From CAYNGH01 sp964396845 (GTDB lineage Bacteria; Vulcanimicrobiota; JAJTBE01; CAYNGH01), in the NCBI GenBank assembly GCA_964396845.1, contig CAYNGH010000188.1, forward strand, positions 1 to 5,974: DNA of 5,974 nucleotides, in the 5' to 3' direction. A program made the translations under genes and the position numbers. This document shows, one piece after another, positions 1 to 5,891 of this stretch (the first letter of the stretch is position 1; each line of letters begins with the position of its first letter). The notes beneath the pieces were generated by a model. That model was not told the origin of the DNA. It made no database searches and saw nothing but the letters and a program-made list of their open reading frames with translations.

Positions 1-1730
1 CCCCGGTATATCTTCTGGAAATGTTCTTTCTTTCGGGCCACTTCCTCGGGGGAGTTGAACTGGTAAAAAAGCCACATGATGCCTTCCTTCAGCTCATCTC
101 CCGTAATATTGGCGGGCTTGAAATTCACATTATACCAGGCGTAGTTGTCCCAGTCTTCGCAGGTGATCCGGCCCTGTTCCTTCCACCGGCGGTAAAGCCG
201 GGTGCCGGGAATGGGGCATACGATGGCAAAATCCACATCAAACATATTGGTTTCCCGGATAAATGAGTGAATCTCCCGGAAAACATCTGGGGTGTCGTGA
301 TCAAAGCCCAGCATGAAAAGCCCCATAACCCCAACCCCCCGGGACTGAATCCGCTCCACTGCCCAGCGGTAATAGTCGATTCCTGTTTTTTTGTCAAGAA
401 ACCGGGCCTTGCTACCTGCCACTTCCCGGAGATTCCCCATATTCAGAGTTTCCAGGCCGATCATCATAAGCACGCATCCCGACGCGGAAAGAAGCTCCAG
501 CAGTTCTTCATCCTCGGCCACGGATATGTCGCAGTAGCCCTCCCAGCGGATCCCGCAGGGAATCATTGCCCGGAGGAGTTCCTTGGAATAACGGTGATCC
601 ACCAGCATATTCTCATCGGCAAAGGAAATGAAGGGCCGTGGATAAAGGCTCTTAATCTTTTCTATCTCCGCAACCACCTGGCTGGGAGATTTCTTGCGAT
701 ACACAGGGCCGTAAACCTCGTGGATGCAACAGTACTCGCACTGATGAGGGCATCCCCTGGTGGCCTGGATAGTTATCTTGTTGAACCGGGTTATGTTTTC
801 GATGAGATCGAACCGGGGCATGGGAGAAAGGCGCAAATCGAAACATCCCGAGGATCGATATACAGGCCGGGGATTCCCTGCGATAAAGTCCGCCAGAAAC
901 CGGGGGAATGCGTCCTCCCCTTCGCCGATAATCACCGTGTCCACATACTCGCCGGCCTCGTCGGGAAGCATGCTGGCATGAAGCCCCCCCATCACCGTAT
1001 GGATTCCCCGGGCCCGGAACTGCCCGGCGATTTCATAGGCCCGCTTGGCCTGGGAATTAACTCCCGAAAGGCAGACCAAGTCGTAATTTTCCATAATAAG
1101 AGGCTGCATCTGATCCCTGGTGACATAATCTTCTTCGATATATCTCACATCCCAGGTTTCATCAAAAAATCCCCCAATGGTAAGAAGCCCCAGGTTTGGC
1201 ATGAACTCCACATCCTCTATCTCAACAAAGGTGAGGATCTCCATCAGTTTCTGGTATATGTTGTTCAAGATGTTATTCTGCTGGTTGCTCTCGGAGCCTC
1301 TGGGGCTGATAAGGACTGCCTTCCGCCGGGTCTTGCCGTTACCCCCGGCAGATTTTCCCGTTTTGGGCCAGTGGGAATCCTCGGGATCCAACAGAATTTC
1401 TCCCCCGGCTACTCTGACTTTCTTGCTTCCTGAGCCCAGACTGGGACGGTAATGCCCTGCGGTGGAGGTGGTCACCACGGGAAGATTGGGATTTATCTCT
1501 TTTATGCGGTCGTATATTTCAGTGCCTTCCCGTGAAAGAAGGCCGATGTCCAGGGTTACCAGGACCACATTTTCTGCAGGATCTGAAAGAAGATTCAAAG
1601 CCTGGGCGCAGTCGCCGGCAAAGAGGGTGTCATAACCCTCCCGGCGGAGGATCTCTTCTGCGTCGTTTCTGATTGCATCCTGACTGCTTACAAAGAGTAT
1701 GGTTTTATTGGGGTTTTCGGCTCTATTCAT
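1..1730 (-). CDS. B12-binding-domain radical SAM protein with N-terminal receiver-like segment (3' end beyond window)
   Basis: The reading frame is open from the ATG at 1730 to the window edge, giving 576 complete codons and no stop, so the C-terminus is missing. Residues ~9-95 resemble a response-regulator receiver: D61 sits at the phosphoacceptor position, but the acidic pair after the first strand is S15-S16 and the conserved late Lys is not evident. A Gly/Ser/Lys-rich linker (~97-136) follows. Residues ~137-285 match a cobalamin-binding Rossmann domain of radical SAM proteins (PNLGLLTIGG near 178-187, LSGVNSQAKRAYEIA near 221-235, MGGLHAS 247-253, GEGE 269-272), without a DxHxxG motif. 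The radical SAM core carries CX3CX2C at C327, C331 and C334, with a further C335, and PIPGT at 506-510. Such proteins use a [4Fe-4S] cluster and SAM for radical chemistry, often methylation or rearrangement with cobalamin; the substrate cannot be told. The start overlaps the upstream methyltransferase stop by 8 nt, and GAGGTG (complement of 1738-1743) is a suitable ribosome site. Family is clear, function unknown. Confidence 0.9.
   Translation of the reverse strand, partial: MNRAENPNKTILFVSSQDAIRNDAEEILRREGYDTLFAGDCAQALNLLSDPAENVVLVTLDIGLLSREGTEIYDRIKEINPNLPVVTTSTAGHYRPSLGSGSKKVRVAGGEILLDPEDSHWPKTGKSAGGNGKTRRKAVLISPRGSESNQQNNILNNIYQKLMEILTFVEIEDVEFMPNLGLLTIGGFFDETWDVRYIEEDYVTRDQMQPLIMENYDLVCLSGVNSQAKRAYEIAGQFRARGIHTVMGGLHASMLPDEAGEYVDTVIIGEGEDAFPRFLADFIAGNPRPVYRSSGCFDLRLSPMPRFDLIENITRFNKITIQATRGCPHQCEYCCIHEVYGPVYRKKSPSQVVAEIEKIKSLYPRPFISFADENMLVDHRYSKELLRAMIPCGIRWEGYCDISVAEDEELLELLSASGCVLMMIGLETLNMGNLREVAGSKARFLDKKTGIDYYRWAVERIQSRGVGVMGLFMLGFDHDTPDVFREIHSFIRETNMFDVDFAIVCPIPGTRLYRRWKEQGRITCEDWDNYAWYNVNFKPANITGDELKEGIMWLFYQFNSPEEVARKKEHFQKIYR
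1723..1730 (-). other. 8-nt stop/start overlap (translational coupling)
   Basis: On the minus strand the bases ATGAATAG contain both the start codon of the radical SAM gene (1730-1728) and the TAG stop of the methyltransferase (1725-1723). A Shine-Dalgarno-like GAGGTG lies 7 nt upstream, inside the methyltransferase 3' end. Overlaps of this type normally mean that ribosomes ending the first gene reinitiate on the second, keeping the products in a fixed ratio. Confidence 0.85.
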
Positions 1731-2592
1731 GGGCGGTCACCTCATAATCGAGGGTTCGCAGACCGCCACCCATGCAGTAGGACAGCCTGAGGCTCAATAT
1801 GTCTTTGTTCTTTACCTCGATGGGTTCTGCCGGAAGAACCAGGGGAGGATTGAACCAGTTGCTGGGGCCGCACAGGATGCCGGGGCACAGCTGGGTGACG
1901 GAGTAAATCTTGATGGAATTGACAATGCCGGGGCGGTTCGCCTGAATTTTCATGCCCACTTTAACCTGTTCTGGATTTTTTCGGGACAGGTCCAGGGATT
2001 GATAAATCACAGCCTCGGAAAGATTCTCCCTGGTTCTTCGCACTTCGCCGGTTTCAAAAAAAGGCAGGGGCAGGGTGAAACCGCAAAAATCATAGTCGGT
2101 TCTGCAAAGCATGGCAAAATTGTTGACCCGGCAAGGTATGATACGGCAACCGGGAGCCATGGTCCCCCCAAGGATGCTGTTCATTGCCTGAACCTGCCGT
2201 TCCTTGATGAGGCCCGTGTCCAGCATCTCGCATATGATTACATCGGCCCCGGAGCATACGTCCCGCTGGCAGGCATCTCCGTTGATGATGTTAATCCTGT
2301 TGTCCAGTCGGTTTTTCCTGATGAAATGCCGGGCGTAATCCGTCAGGTGAGGGTCAATTTCAACCCCGGTGACTTCACCTCCGGCCCTGGCAGCAATCAT
2401 GGAGAGAATCCCCGTACCGCATCCCAGATCCAGGACCTTGTCGCCGGGCTTCACCGTCTGTTCAATGGCCCGCCTCCATGAGTCCATCCGGGGATCCGAA
2501 AGCAAATTGTAGTGATGAATGAAAAGCAGGCAGGGGGCGGGTTCGTCAGATAGGGGAAAATAAGGGGGAACATAACTTGTTTCCAGTGACAT
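1723..2592 (-). CDS. Class I SAM-dependent methyltransferase, PRMT-like
   Basis: This 289-residue protein has a classical SAM-binding Rossmann fold. Motif I is VLDLGCGTG (residues 53-61), an acidic residue E78 ends the second strand (GVEID 76-80), GDA is at 105-107, and the fourth strand reads DVIICEML (117-124). The stretch before motif I (LLSDPRMDSWRRAI, ~30-43) and the acidic loop after strand 4 (E122, and E131 further on) resemble protein arginine methyltransferases. The C-terminal ~150 residues look beta-rich, as in the PRMT barrel, but I see no THW motif, so arginine methylation is not established. The start at 2592 is supported by GGAGGAG (complement of 2600-2606), about 7-9 nt upstream. 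The stop TAG overlaps the start of the radical SAM gene, implying an operon and coupled translation. The two proteins probably act on the same or sequential substrates. An alternative is a small-molecule methyltransferase. Fold confidence is high; substrate is unknown. Confidence 0.88.
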   Translation of the reverse strand: MSLETSYVPPYFPLSDEPAPCLLFIHHYNLLSDPRMDSWRRAIEQTVKPGDKVLDLGCGTGILSMIAARAGGEVTGVEIDPHLTDYARHFIRKNRLDNRINIINGDACQRDVCSGADVIICEMLDTGLIKERQVQAMNSILGGTMAPGCRIIPCRVNNFAMLCRTDYDFCGFTLPLPFFETGEVRRTRENLSEAVIYQSLDLSRKNPEQVKVGMKIQANRPGIVNSIKIYSVTQLCPGILCGPSNWFNPPLVLPAEPIEVKNKDILSLRLSYCMGGGLRTLDYEVTAHE

Positions 2593-2599
2593 TGGCCTT

Positions 2600-2606
2600 C
2601 TCCTCC
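2600..2606 (-). promoter_or_regulatory. Ribosome binding site of the methyltransferase gene
   Basis: Minus-strand GGAGGAG lies 7 nt before the ATG at 2592. It is a strong Shine-Dalgarno match and fixes the start of the methyltransferase. Confidence 0.75.
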
Positions 2607-2800
2607 AGTGGTGTGCTGGACGTCAGAAGTTCCAATTCCAGTTTCCTTCCGGAATTGACTGTAAACTTGACTTCAGCTAAGTTTAATCTGCGTTCTTTGA
2701 TATACCAGAATTATTCTCATTATCCTTCACCGGGATGGAGAAAATCCTTTTGCATATTGCGACGCTTCCGTCAATAATATACATTATTTTTTTGCCGGGA

Positions 2801-2829
2801 TCAATATCAAAACAGGATTCTGCTGTCAA
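2801..2829 (-). promoter_or_regulatory. Candidate sigma70-type promoter for the methyltransferase/radical SAM operon
   Basis: On the minus strand a perfect TTGACA -35 box (complement of 2824-2829) is followed, after a 17-nt spacer, by TATTGA (complement of 2801-2806), a weak three-of-six -10 match. Transcription would start near 2795 and leave a leader of about 200 nt before the methyltransferase ATG. The -35 and spacing are good; the -10 is the weak point. Confidence 0.35.
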
Positions 2830-2893
2830 CAGAAGAAAATTATATGGAGTGGATTTATACATGCAATCCCCCAAGAGTCCTTCGAAAAATAAT

Positions 2894-2900
2894 CAGGAGG
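2894..2900 (+). promoter_or_regulatory. Ribosome binding site of the malic enzyme gene
   Basis: CAGGAGG ends 8 nt before the ATG at 2909. This strong Shine-Dalgarno site supports that start over any internal ATG. Confidence 0.8.
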
Positions 2901-2908
2901 TTTAAAAC

Positions 2909-4246
2909 ATGACGGTTTCCGTTGATCAGCTTCTGTCAAAGGCAAAGAAACCCAGCGAAGATGCCCTGAAAATGCATCCTTTCTACACAGGCAAGATCCA
3001 GGTGATGCCCAAATGCTGTATCCGGGATTTTGACGACTTCGCCATCTGGTACACACCGGGCGTGGCGGCCCCTTGCCGGGACATAGCCAAAAACCCCGAG
3101 ATGGTCCTTCAGCATACCAATAAAGCCAACATGGTAGCGGTGGTGTCCGACGGCACAAGAGTCCTGGGCCTGGGGGACATCGGCCCTGAAGCGGCGATGC
3201 CGGTGATGGAAGGAAAAGCCCTTCTCTTCAAATACCTGGGCGGGGTGGACGCATTCCCCATTTGCCTGAAAACCAAGGACCCTGATGAGATCATCCGAAC
3301 CTGCAGACTCCTGGAAGGGACTTTTGGCGGGATCAACTTGGAGGACATATCCCAACCCAAATGCTTCCACGTGCTGGACACTCTCCGGGCCGAGGCGGAA
3401 ATCCCCGTATGGCATGACGATCAGCAGGGGACCGCAGCGGTCACCGTGGCGGGTCTGTTCAACGCCCTCAAGATAGTGGGCAAGCGCATTGAAGATGTGA
3501 AAGTTGCCATGGTGGGAGCCGGAGCTGCCAATATTGCCATTGCCCGGGTAATGGTGGCCGCGGGCTTTGACCCATTAAAAATCATCATGACCGACTCAAA
3601 GGGAATCCTCCACAAGGGACGGACTGAGTTGAAGGAAAAATACAAGGAAAAATGGCATATCTGCCAGACCACCAACCATAAACAAGTAACCGGCGGAATC
3701 CCAGAAGCCATGAAAGGATCCGATGTCCTCATCGCCCTTTCAAAACCGGGGCCCGATACTATTCAGAAGGACTGGATCCGATCCATGGCCGGTGAACCCA
3801 TAGTCTTTGTATGCGCCAACCCGGTGCCGGAGATATGGCCCTGGGAAGCAAAAGATGCCGGAGCCCGCATCGTTGCAACGGGACGTTCGGACTTTCCCAA
3901 CCAGGTCAACAATTCCCTTGGATTCCCGGGAATATTCCGGGGAACCCTTGATGTGATGGCAACCACCATCACCGATGAAATGTGCATCGCCGCGGCGGAG
4001 GAGCTGGCCCGGTGCGCCGAGGACAAGGGCCTTCATGATGACTATCTCATCCCCACCATGAGCGAATGGGAAGTGTATCCCAGAGTTGCGGTGGCAGTGG
4101 GTATGAAGGCCATGGAACAAGGCGTGGCCCGCCTGACCATGACAAAAGAAGAGCTGTTCAACAAATCCTCCAGGGTCATCAAAAACGCCAGGGATTCTGT
4201 CCATATGCTGATGCATGAAGGATTGATACCCGACTATCAGGAATAA
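2909..4246 (+). CDS. NAD(P)-dependent malic enzyme (oxaloacetate-decarboxylating malate dehydrogenase)
   Basis: The 445-residue protein catalyses oxidative decarboxylation of L-malate to pyruvate and CO2 with reduction of NAD(P)+, in the cytoplasm. The N-terminal malic domain contains WYTPGVA (47-53) with the catalytic Tyr as Y48, LGLGDIGPEAAMPVMEGKALLFK (86-108) with the catalytic Lys as K103, and the divalent-metal ligands E145-D146 (NLEDIS) and D171 (HDDQQGTA, 169-176). The NAD-binding domain shows the Rossmann loop GAGAAN (203-208), CANPVPEI and the late signature region SDFPNQVNNSLGFPGIFRG. Length fits the short bacterial/archaeal type without a phosphotransacetylase domain. The usual HDDQHGTA is HDDQQGTA here, a small deviation. 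Coenzyme preference cannot be fixed from sequence alone, although the acidic D after the second strand (MTDSKG) is compatible with NAD. It is divergent from the methyltransferase gene and co-oriented with the encapsulin genes, 97 bp upstream of them, with a possible terminator between. Confidence 0.95.
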   Translation: MTVSVDQLLSKAKKPSEDALKMHPFYTGKIQVMPKCCIRDFDDFAIWYTPGVAAPCRDIAKNPEMVLQHTNKANMVAVVSDGTRVLGLGDIGPEAAMPVMEGKALLFKYLGGVDAFPICLKTKDPDEIIRTCRLLEGTFGGINLEDISQPKCFHVLDTLRAEAEIPVWHDDQQGTAAVTVAGLFNALKIVGKRIEDVKVAMVGAGAANIAIARVMVAAGFDPLKIIMTDSKGILHKGRTELKEKYKEKWHICQTTNHKQVTGGIPEAMKGSDVLIALSKPGPDTIQKDWIRSMAGEPIVFVCANPVPEIWPWEAKDAGARIVATGRSDFPNQVNNSLGFPGIFRGTLDVMATTITDEMCIAAAEELARCAEDKGLHDDYLIPTMSEWEVYPRVAVAVGMKAMEQGVARLTMTKEELFNKSSRVIKNARDSVHMLMHEGLIPDYQE

Positions 4247-4268
4247 TTTGCTTACCGGAAGTTTTTTG

Positions 4269-4308
4269 TCCGGCGGATCCGGGGAACTGGAAATCGCCGG
4301 ATTTTGTT
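4269..4308 (+). terminator. Possible rho-independent terminator after the malic enzyme gene
   Basis: TCCGGCG (4269-4275) pairs perfectly with CGCCGGA (4295-4301), followed by TTTTGTT (4302-4308). The GC-rich 7-bp stem and T tract are terminator-like. The 19-nt loop is long, and a competing smaller hairpin CCGGA/TCCGG sits just upstream, so termination may be partial and some readthrough into the encapsulin genes is possible. Confidence 0.5.
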
Positions 4309-4315
4309 GAAAAAA

Positions 4316-4321
4316 TATAAT
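4316..4321 (+). promoter_or_regulatory. Candidate -10 element upstream of the encapsulated ferritin
   Basis: A perfect TATAAT lies 22 nt before the ferritin ATG in an A+T-rich stretch. No recognisable TTGACA-like -35 hexamer is found at 15-19 nt upstream, where the terminator stem lies. The site may therefore depend on an activator or be fortuitous. If used, the leader would be very short (about 15 nt), just long enough for the ribosome site. Confidence 0.35.
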
Positions 4322-4329
4322 AACAATCG

Positions 4330-4336
4330 AAAGGAA
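4330..4336 (+). promoter_or_regulatory. Ribosome binding site of the encapsulated ferritin
   Basis: AAAGGAA lies 7 nt before the ATG at 4344, a moderate Shine-Dalgarno match that supports this start. The next in-frame ATG (M11) would remove only the non-conserved N-terminal extension. Confidence 0.65.
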
Positions 4337-4343
4337 TGATAAT

Positions 4344-4691
4344 ATGCCGGATTTTCCGAATCCCTTCAGTGGAATGGTGCCTGATCGCAAACTTACAAAA
4401 GGAGAGCTGATCCGGGCCATCCGCCTGAATCTCGCTGCCGAGGAAGAAGCAGTTCAGCTCTACATGGCCCACGCCGACGCAACAGATAATCCCCTGGCAA
4501 AGGAAGTCCTCATCGACATCGCCAACGAGGAGAGAGTACACGCCGGCGAGTTTGCCCGACTGCTCCATATTCTCACCGGCGATGAAGAACAGTATATGCA
4601 GGAGGGAGCCGAGGAAGTGGATGAACTGGCGGCAAGACTAATGGGAAAAGAGCCGGGAGAATCAACCATCGGTTCTTTAAAGGAGGAATAG
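4344..4691 (+). CDS. Encapsulated ferritin-like cargo protein (EncFtn type) with cargo-loading peptide
   Basis: This 115-residue protein is a half-ferritin: two helices (~18-46 and ~50-77) rather than a four-helix bundle. Encapsulated ferritins complete the iron site by dimerising and form decamers. The metal and ferroxidase residues fit the family: E33, E63 and H66 (E-x-x-H), with Y40 nearby. The E33/E63/H66 spacing equals the E32/E62/H65 of Rhodospirillum rubrum EncFtn as I recall it. The segment LTKGELIRAIRLNLAAEEEA (17-36) and the EERVHAGEFARLL region resemble the ferritin domain fused to the Pyrococcus encapsulin. An acidic stretch follows (80-94). The C-terminus STIGSLKEE (107-115) is a typical encapsulin cargo-loading peptide. 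Role: oxidise Fe(II) and feed mineral into the shell lumen. The shell gene follows after 2 nt, so the two form an operon. A rubrerythrin-like role is unlikely given the tail and the neighbour. Confidence 0.93.
   Translation: MPDFPNPFSGMVPDRKLTKGELIRAIRLNLAAEEEAVQLYMAHADATDNPLAKEVLIDIANEERVHAGEFARLLHILTGDEEQYMQEGAEEVDELAARLMGKEPGESTIGSLKEE
4679..4686 (+). promoter_or_regulatory. Shine-Dalgarno of the encapsulin, embedded in the cargo-peptide codons
   Basis: AAAGGAGG, a near-perfect anti-16S match, lies 7 nt before the encapsulin ATG (4694). It is made from the Leu-Lys-Glu-Glu codons at the ferritin C-terminus, directly after the TIGS part of the targeting peptide. It fixes the encapsulin start and implies strong, possibly coupled translation of the shell. 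Confidence 0.8.
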
Positions 4692-4693
4692 AT

Positions 4694-5485
4694 ATGTCCA
4701 ACAAATACCTGTCCCGCTCCGATGCGCCCTTTGGCGACGAACTGTGGGAAATGATAGACCAGACCATGAAATCCTCTGCCACACCCCAGCTGGGAGGCAG
4801 AAGGATACTCGATTTGAAAGGGCCTTTCGGCTTCGGCCTGAAGACCATACCCCTGGGAGAAACCCAGATAGAAGAGGGAGTCACCCTCCCCGGGGTTCTT
4901 CCCTTGATTCATCTTTACAGGGAATTTTCCATCAACATTAGAGATGTGGCCTCCTTCGAAAGGGATCCCGTGGCCCTGGATCTTCGCCCCGTAGCAGAAG
5001 CTGCCATGTGGTGCGCCCGCAAGGAAGATGATCTCCTGTTCAACGGCACCAGCTCCATCCCCGGACTCCTCAAAATGAAAGGGCCCGGCAGAATGAAGCT
5101 GTCATCCTGGGATGAAACAGGAAGCGCCGCATCGGATGTTATCAACGGGATTACCCAACTGGATGCCGGCGGATTCCACGGGCCATATGTGCTGGCTCTG
5201 TCGCCGGCCCGGTTTAACCTGCTTTACCGCCGTTACCCCCAGGGCCCAATGACTGAGATGGAACATATCCAATCCATGGCAACAAAAGGAGTGGTAAAGA
5301 TTCCCTCGCTGAAGTCCGGGGGGATACTCCTGTCGGAAGGCTCTCACTTTGCCAGTATAGTTCTGGGCCAGGATATGACCGTGGGCTTTGTAGGCCCTGC
5401 CGACGGAAAAATCGACCTTTCCATATCCGAAAGCCTCGCCCTCCAAGTGATGGTTCCCCAATCCATCCTGATCCTGGAAGGATGA
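4694..5485 (+). CDS. Family 1 encapsulin shell protein (linocin M18/HK97-fold)
   Basis: The 263-residue protein matches family 1 encapsulins (usually ~265 residues) over its whole length. It has an N-terminal helix region with L17-W18 and I21-D22, G35-R36-R37 followed by the D40..GPFGFG segment (43-48), the E-loop with PLGE (53-56), the LPLI strand (69-72), FERD (88-91), GPYVLALSPARF in the second half of the protein, and LGQDMTVGF before the C-terminal strands. Members of this HK97-like family self-assemble into icosahedral cytoplasmic shells, commonly 60 subunits, that capture cargo by its C-terminal peptide; here the cargo is the ferritin encoded just upstream. Aligned by eye with Thermotoga maritima encapsulin, the flavin-contacting R79 and W87 correspond to Y75 and R83, so flavin binding is doubtful. 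Homologues are often labelled bacteriocin, which is misleading. A terminator follows 36 nt after the stop. Assembly size cannot be fixed from sequence alone. Confidence 0.95.
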   Translation: MSNKYLSRSDAPFGDELWEMIDQTMKSSATPQLGGRRILDLKGPFGFGLKTIPLGETQIEEGVTLPGVLPLIHLYREFSINIRDVASFERDPVALDLRPVAEAAMWCARKEDDLLFNGTSSIPGLLKMKGPGRMKLSSWDETGSAASDVINGITQLDAGGFHGPYVLALSPARFNLLYRRYPQGPMTEMEHIQSMATKGVVKIPSLKSGGILLSEGSHFASIVLGQDMTVGFVGPADGKIDLSISESLALQVMVPQSILILEG

Positions 5486-5521
5486 CCATAAAGGCAAATC
5501 CATAAAACCGGAATAAATGCA

Positions 5522-5556
5522 AAACCCCCTGCAAAACACATCAGGGGGTTTGTTTG
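5522..5556 (+). terminator. Rho-independent terminator of the encapsulin operon
   Basis: AAACCCCCTG (5522-5531) pairs perfectly with CAGGGGGTTT (5542-5551) across a 10-nt loop, followed by a T/G-rich tail. It sits 36 nt after the encapsulin stop. The A-rich left flank would also give a T-rich tail on the other strand, so it could work in both directions. Confidence 0.85.
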
Positions 5557-5611
5557 TGTAATAATTGCATAACAATATAAATTGGGGGACTGTTGGGGAG
5601 TTATTATAGCT

Positions 5612-5633
5612 TTCTTGGCGAACCTTTTTCTTG
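5612..5633 (+). repeat. Partial copy of the 5691-5712 hairpin arm
   Basis: These 22 bases match 5691-5712 at 21 positions; the only difference is C for A after TTCTTGG. Unlike the second copy it lacks the complementary arm, so it is a half element. It could instead pair with the right arm at 5722-5731. Confidence 0.75.
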
Positions 5634-5635
5634 CT

Positions 5636-5648
5636 CCATTTGAAATGG
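5636..5648. repeat. Small inverted repeat
   Basis: CCATTT and AAATGG flank a single G. The AAATGGG side (5643-5649) can also pair with CCCATTT at 5666-5672, so alternative folds are possible with the next hairpin. Confidence 0.55.
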
Positions 5649-5665
5649 GGGAATGTTTCTCGGGA

Positions 5666-5684
5666 CCCATTTTTAAAAAATGGG
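5666..5684. repeat. Perfect 9-bp inverted repeat
   Basis: CCCATTTTT (5666-5674) and AAAAATGGG (5676-5684) are perfect complements around one A. The centre is all A/T, so the real hairpin would have a loop of a few bases. It does not follow a gene directly, so it is not called a terminator. Confidence 0.65.
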
Positions 5685-5693
5685 GTTCGTTTC

Positions 5694-5731
5694 TTGGAGA
5701 ACCTTTTTCTTGGAAGAAAATGGTTCTCCAA
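5694..5731. repeat. Long near-perfect inverted repeat (hairpin)
   Basis: TTGGAGAACC (5694-5703) pairs with GGTTCTCCAA (5722-5731). Inside this, after one T-T mismatch, TTTTCTT (5705-5711) pairs with AAGAAAA (5714-5720) around GG. The 38-nt element thus has 17 pairs and one mismatch. It looks like a mobile or dispersed intergenic palindrome rather than a terminator of the encapsulin operon, which already has one. Confidence 0.8.
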
Positions 5732-5738
5732 ACCTCTC

Positions 5739-5821
5739 CAAAAAGAACTTCATGAGGGCTTCGCCATTCTGACAGAGTATCATAATATAATAAAGAATAT
5801 GAAAACGCCCACCGAATCATA
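5739..5821. repeat. 83-bp direct repeat, copy 1
   Basis: This copy is identical to 5892-5974 except at two sites (C5751 versus T5904, A5766 versus G5919). Homology stops sharply on the left at C5739. It lies 7 nt after the long hairpin. Confidence 0.92.
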
Positions 5822-5891
5822 ACCAACGGCCCGAGGGCCATGTCCCATCGATCATGACAATCCCGACTCATATTGGGCACTTCTAAAGTGT

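Larger units (their letters stand above)
2593..2908. other. Divergent intergenic region between methyltransferase and malic enzyme genes
   Basis: This 316-bp stretch is clearly more A+T-rich than the flanking genes and must carry the promoters of both divergent units. Near the methyltransferase start it holds two small inverted repeats: CAATTCC (2633-2639) with GGAATTG (2651-2657), and TAAACTT (2662-2668) with AAGTTTA (2679-2685). Both would be in the leader of the methyltransferase transcript if that starts near 2795. I recognise no riboswitch class. A 63-codon minus-strand frame (2683-2874) exists, but it overlaps the likely promoter and resembles no protein I know. Confidence 0.6.

Noticed and set aside
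267..1433. 388-codon plus-strand open frame opposite the radical SAM gene
   Set aside because: The minus strand in this stretch encodes a protein with clear cobalamin and radical SAM motifs, open to the window edge. The plus-strand translation has no recognisable domain and is rich in Pro, Gly and His, typical of an antisense shadow.
1699..2481. 260-codon plus-strand open frame opposite the methyltransferase
   Set aside because: It is antisense to a well-supported methyltransferase with intact SAM motifs and shows no family resemblance.
2738..2757. Sigma54-like TGG...TTGCAT upstream of the malic enzyme
   Set aside because: The GG to GC spacing is 13 nt rather than the required 10.
2683..2874. 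63-codon minus-strand small frame in the divergent intergenic region, with a GAAGGA-like site before a TTG start
   Set aside because: It spans the likely promoter of the methyltransferase operon, has a non-ATG start and no recognisable features; a real small protein cannot be excluded but is not supported.
4338..4343. GATAAT before the ferritin start, as a possible Fur half-site
   Set aside because: Only one hexamer is present, without the repeated GATAAT/ATTATC units of a Fur box; such a short A/T-rich match is expected by chance.
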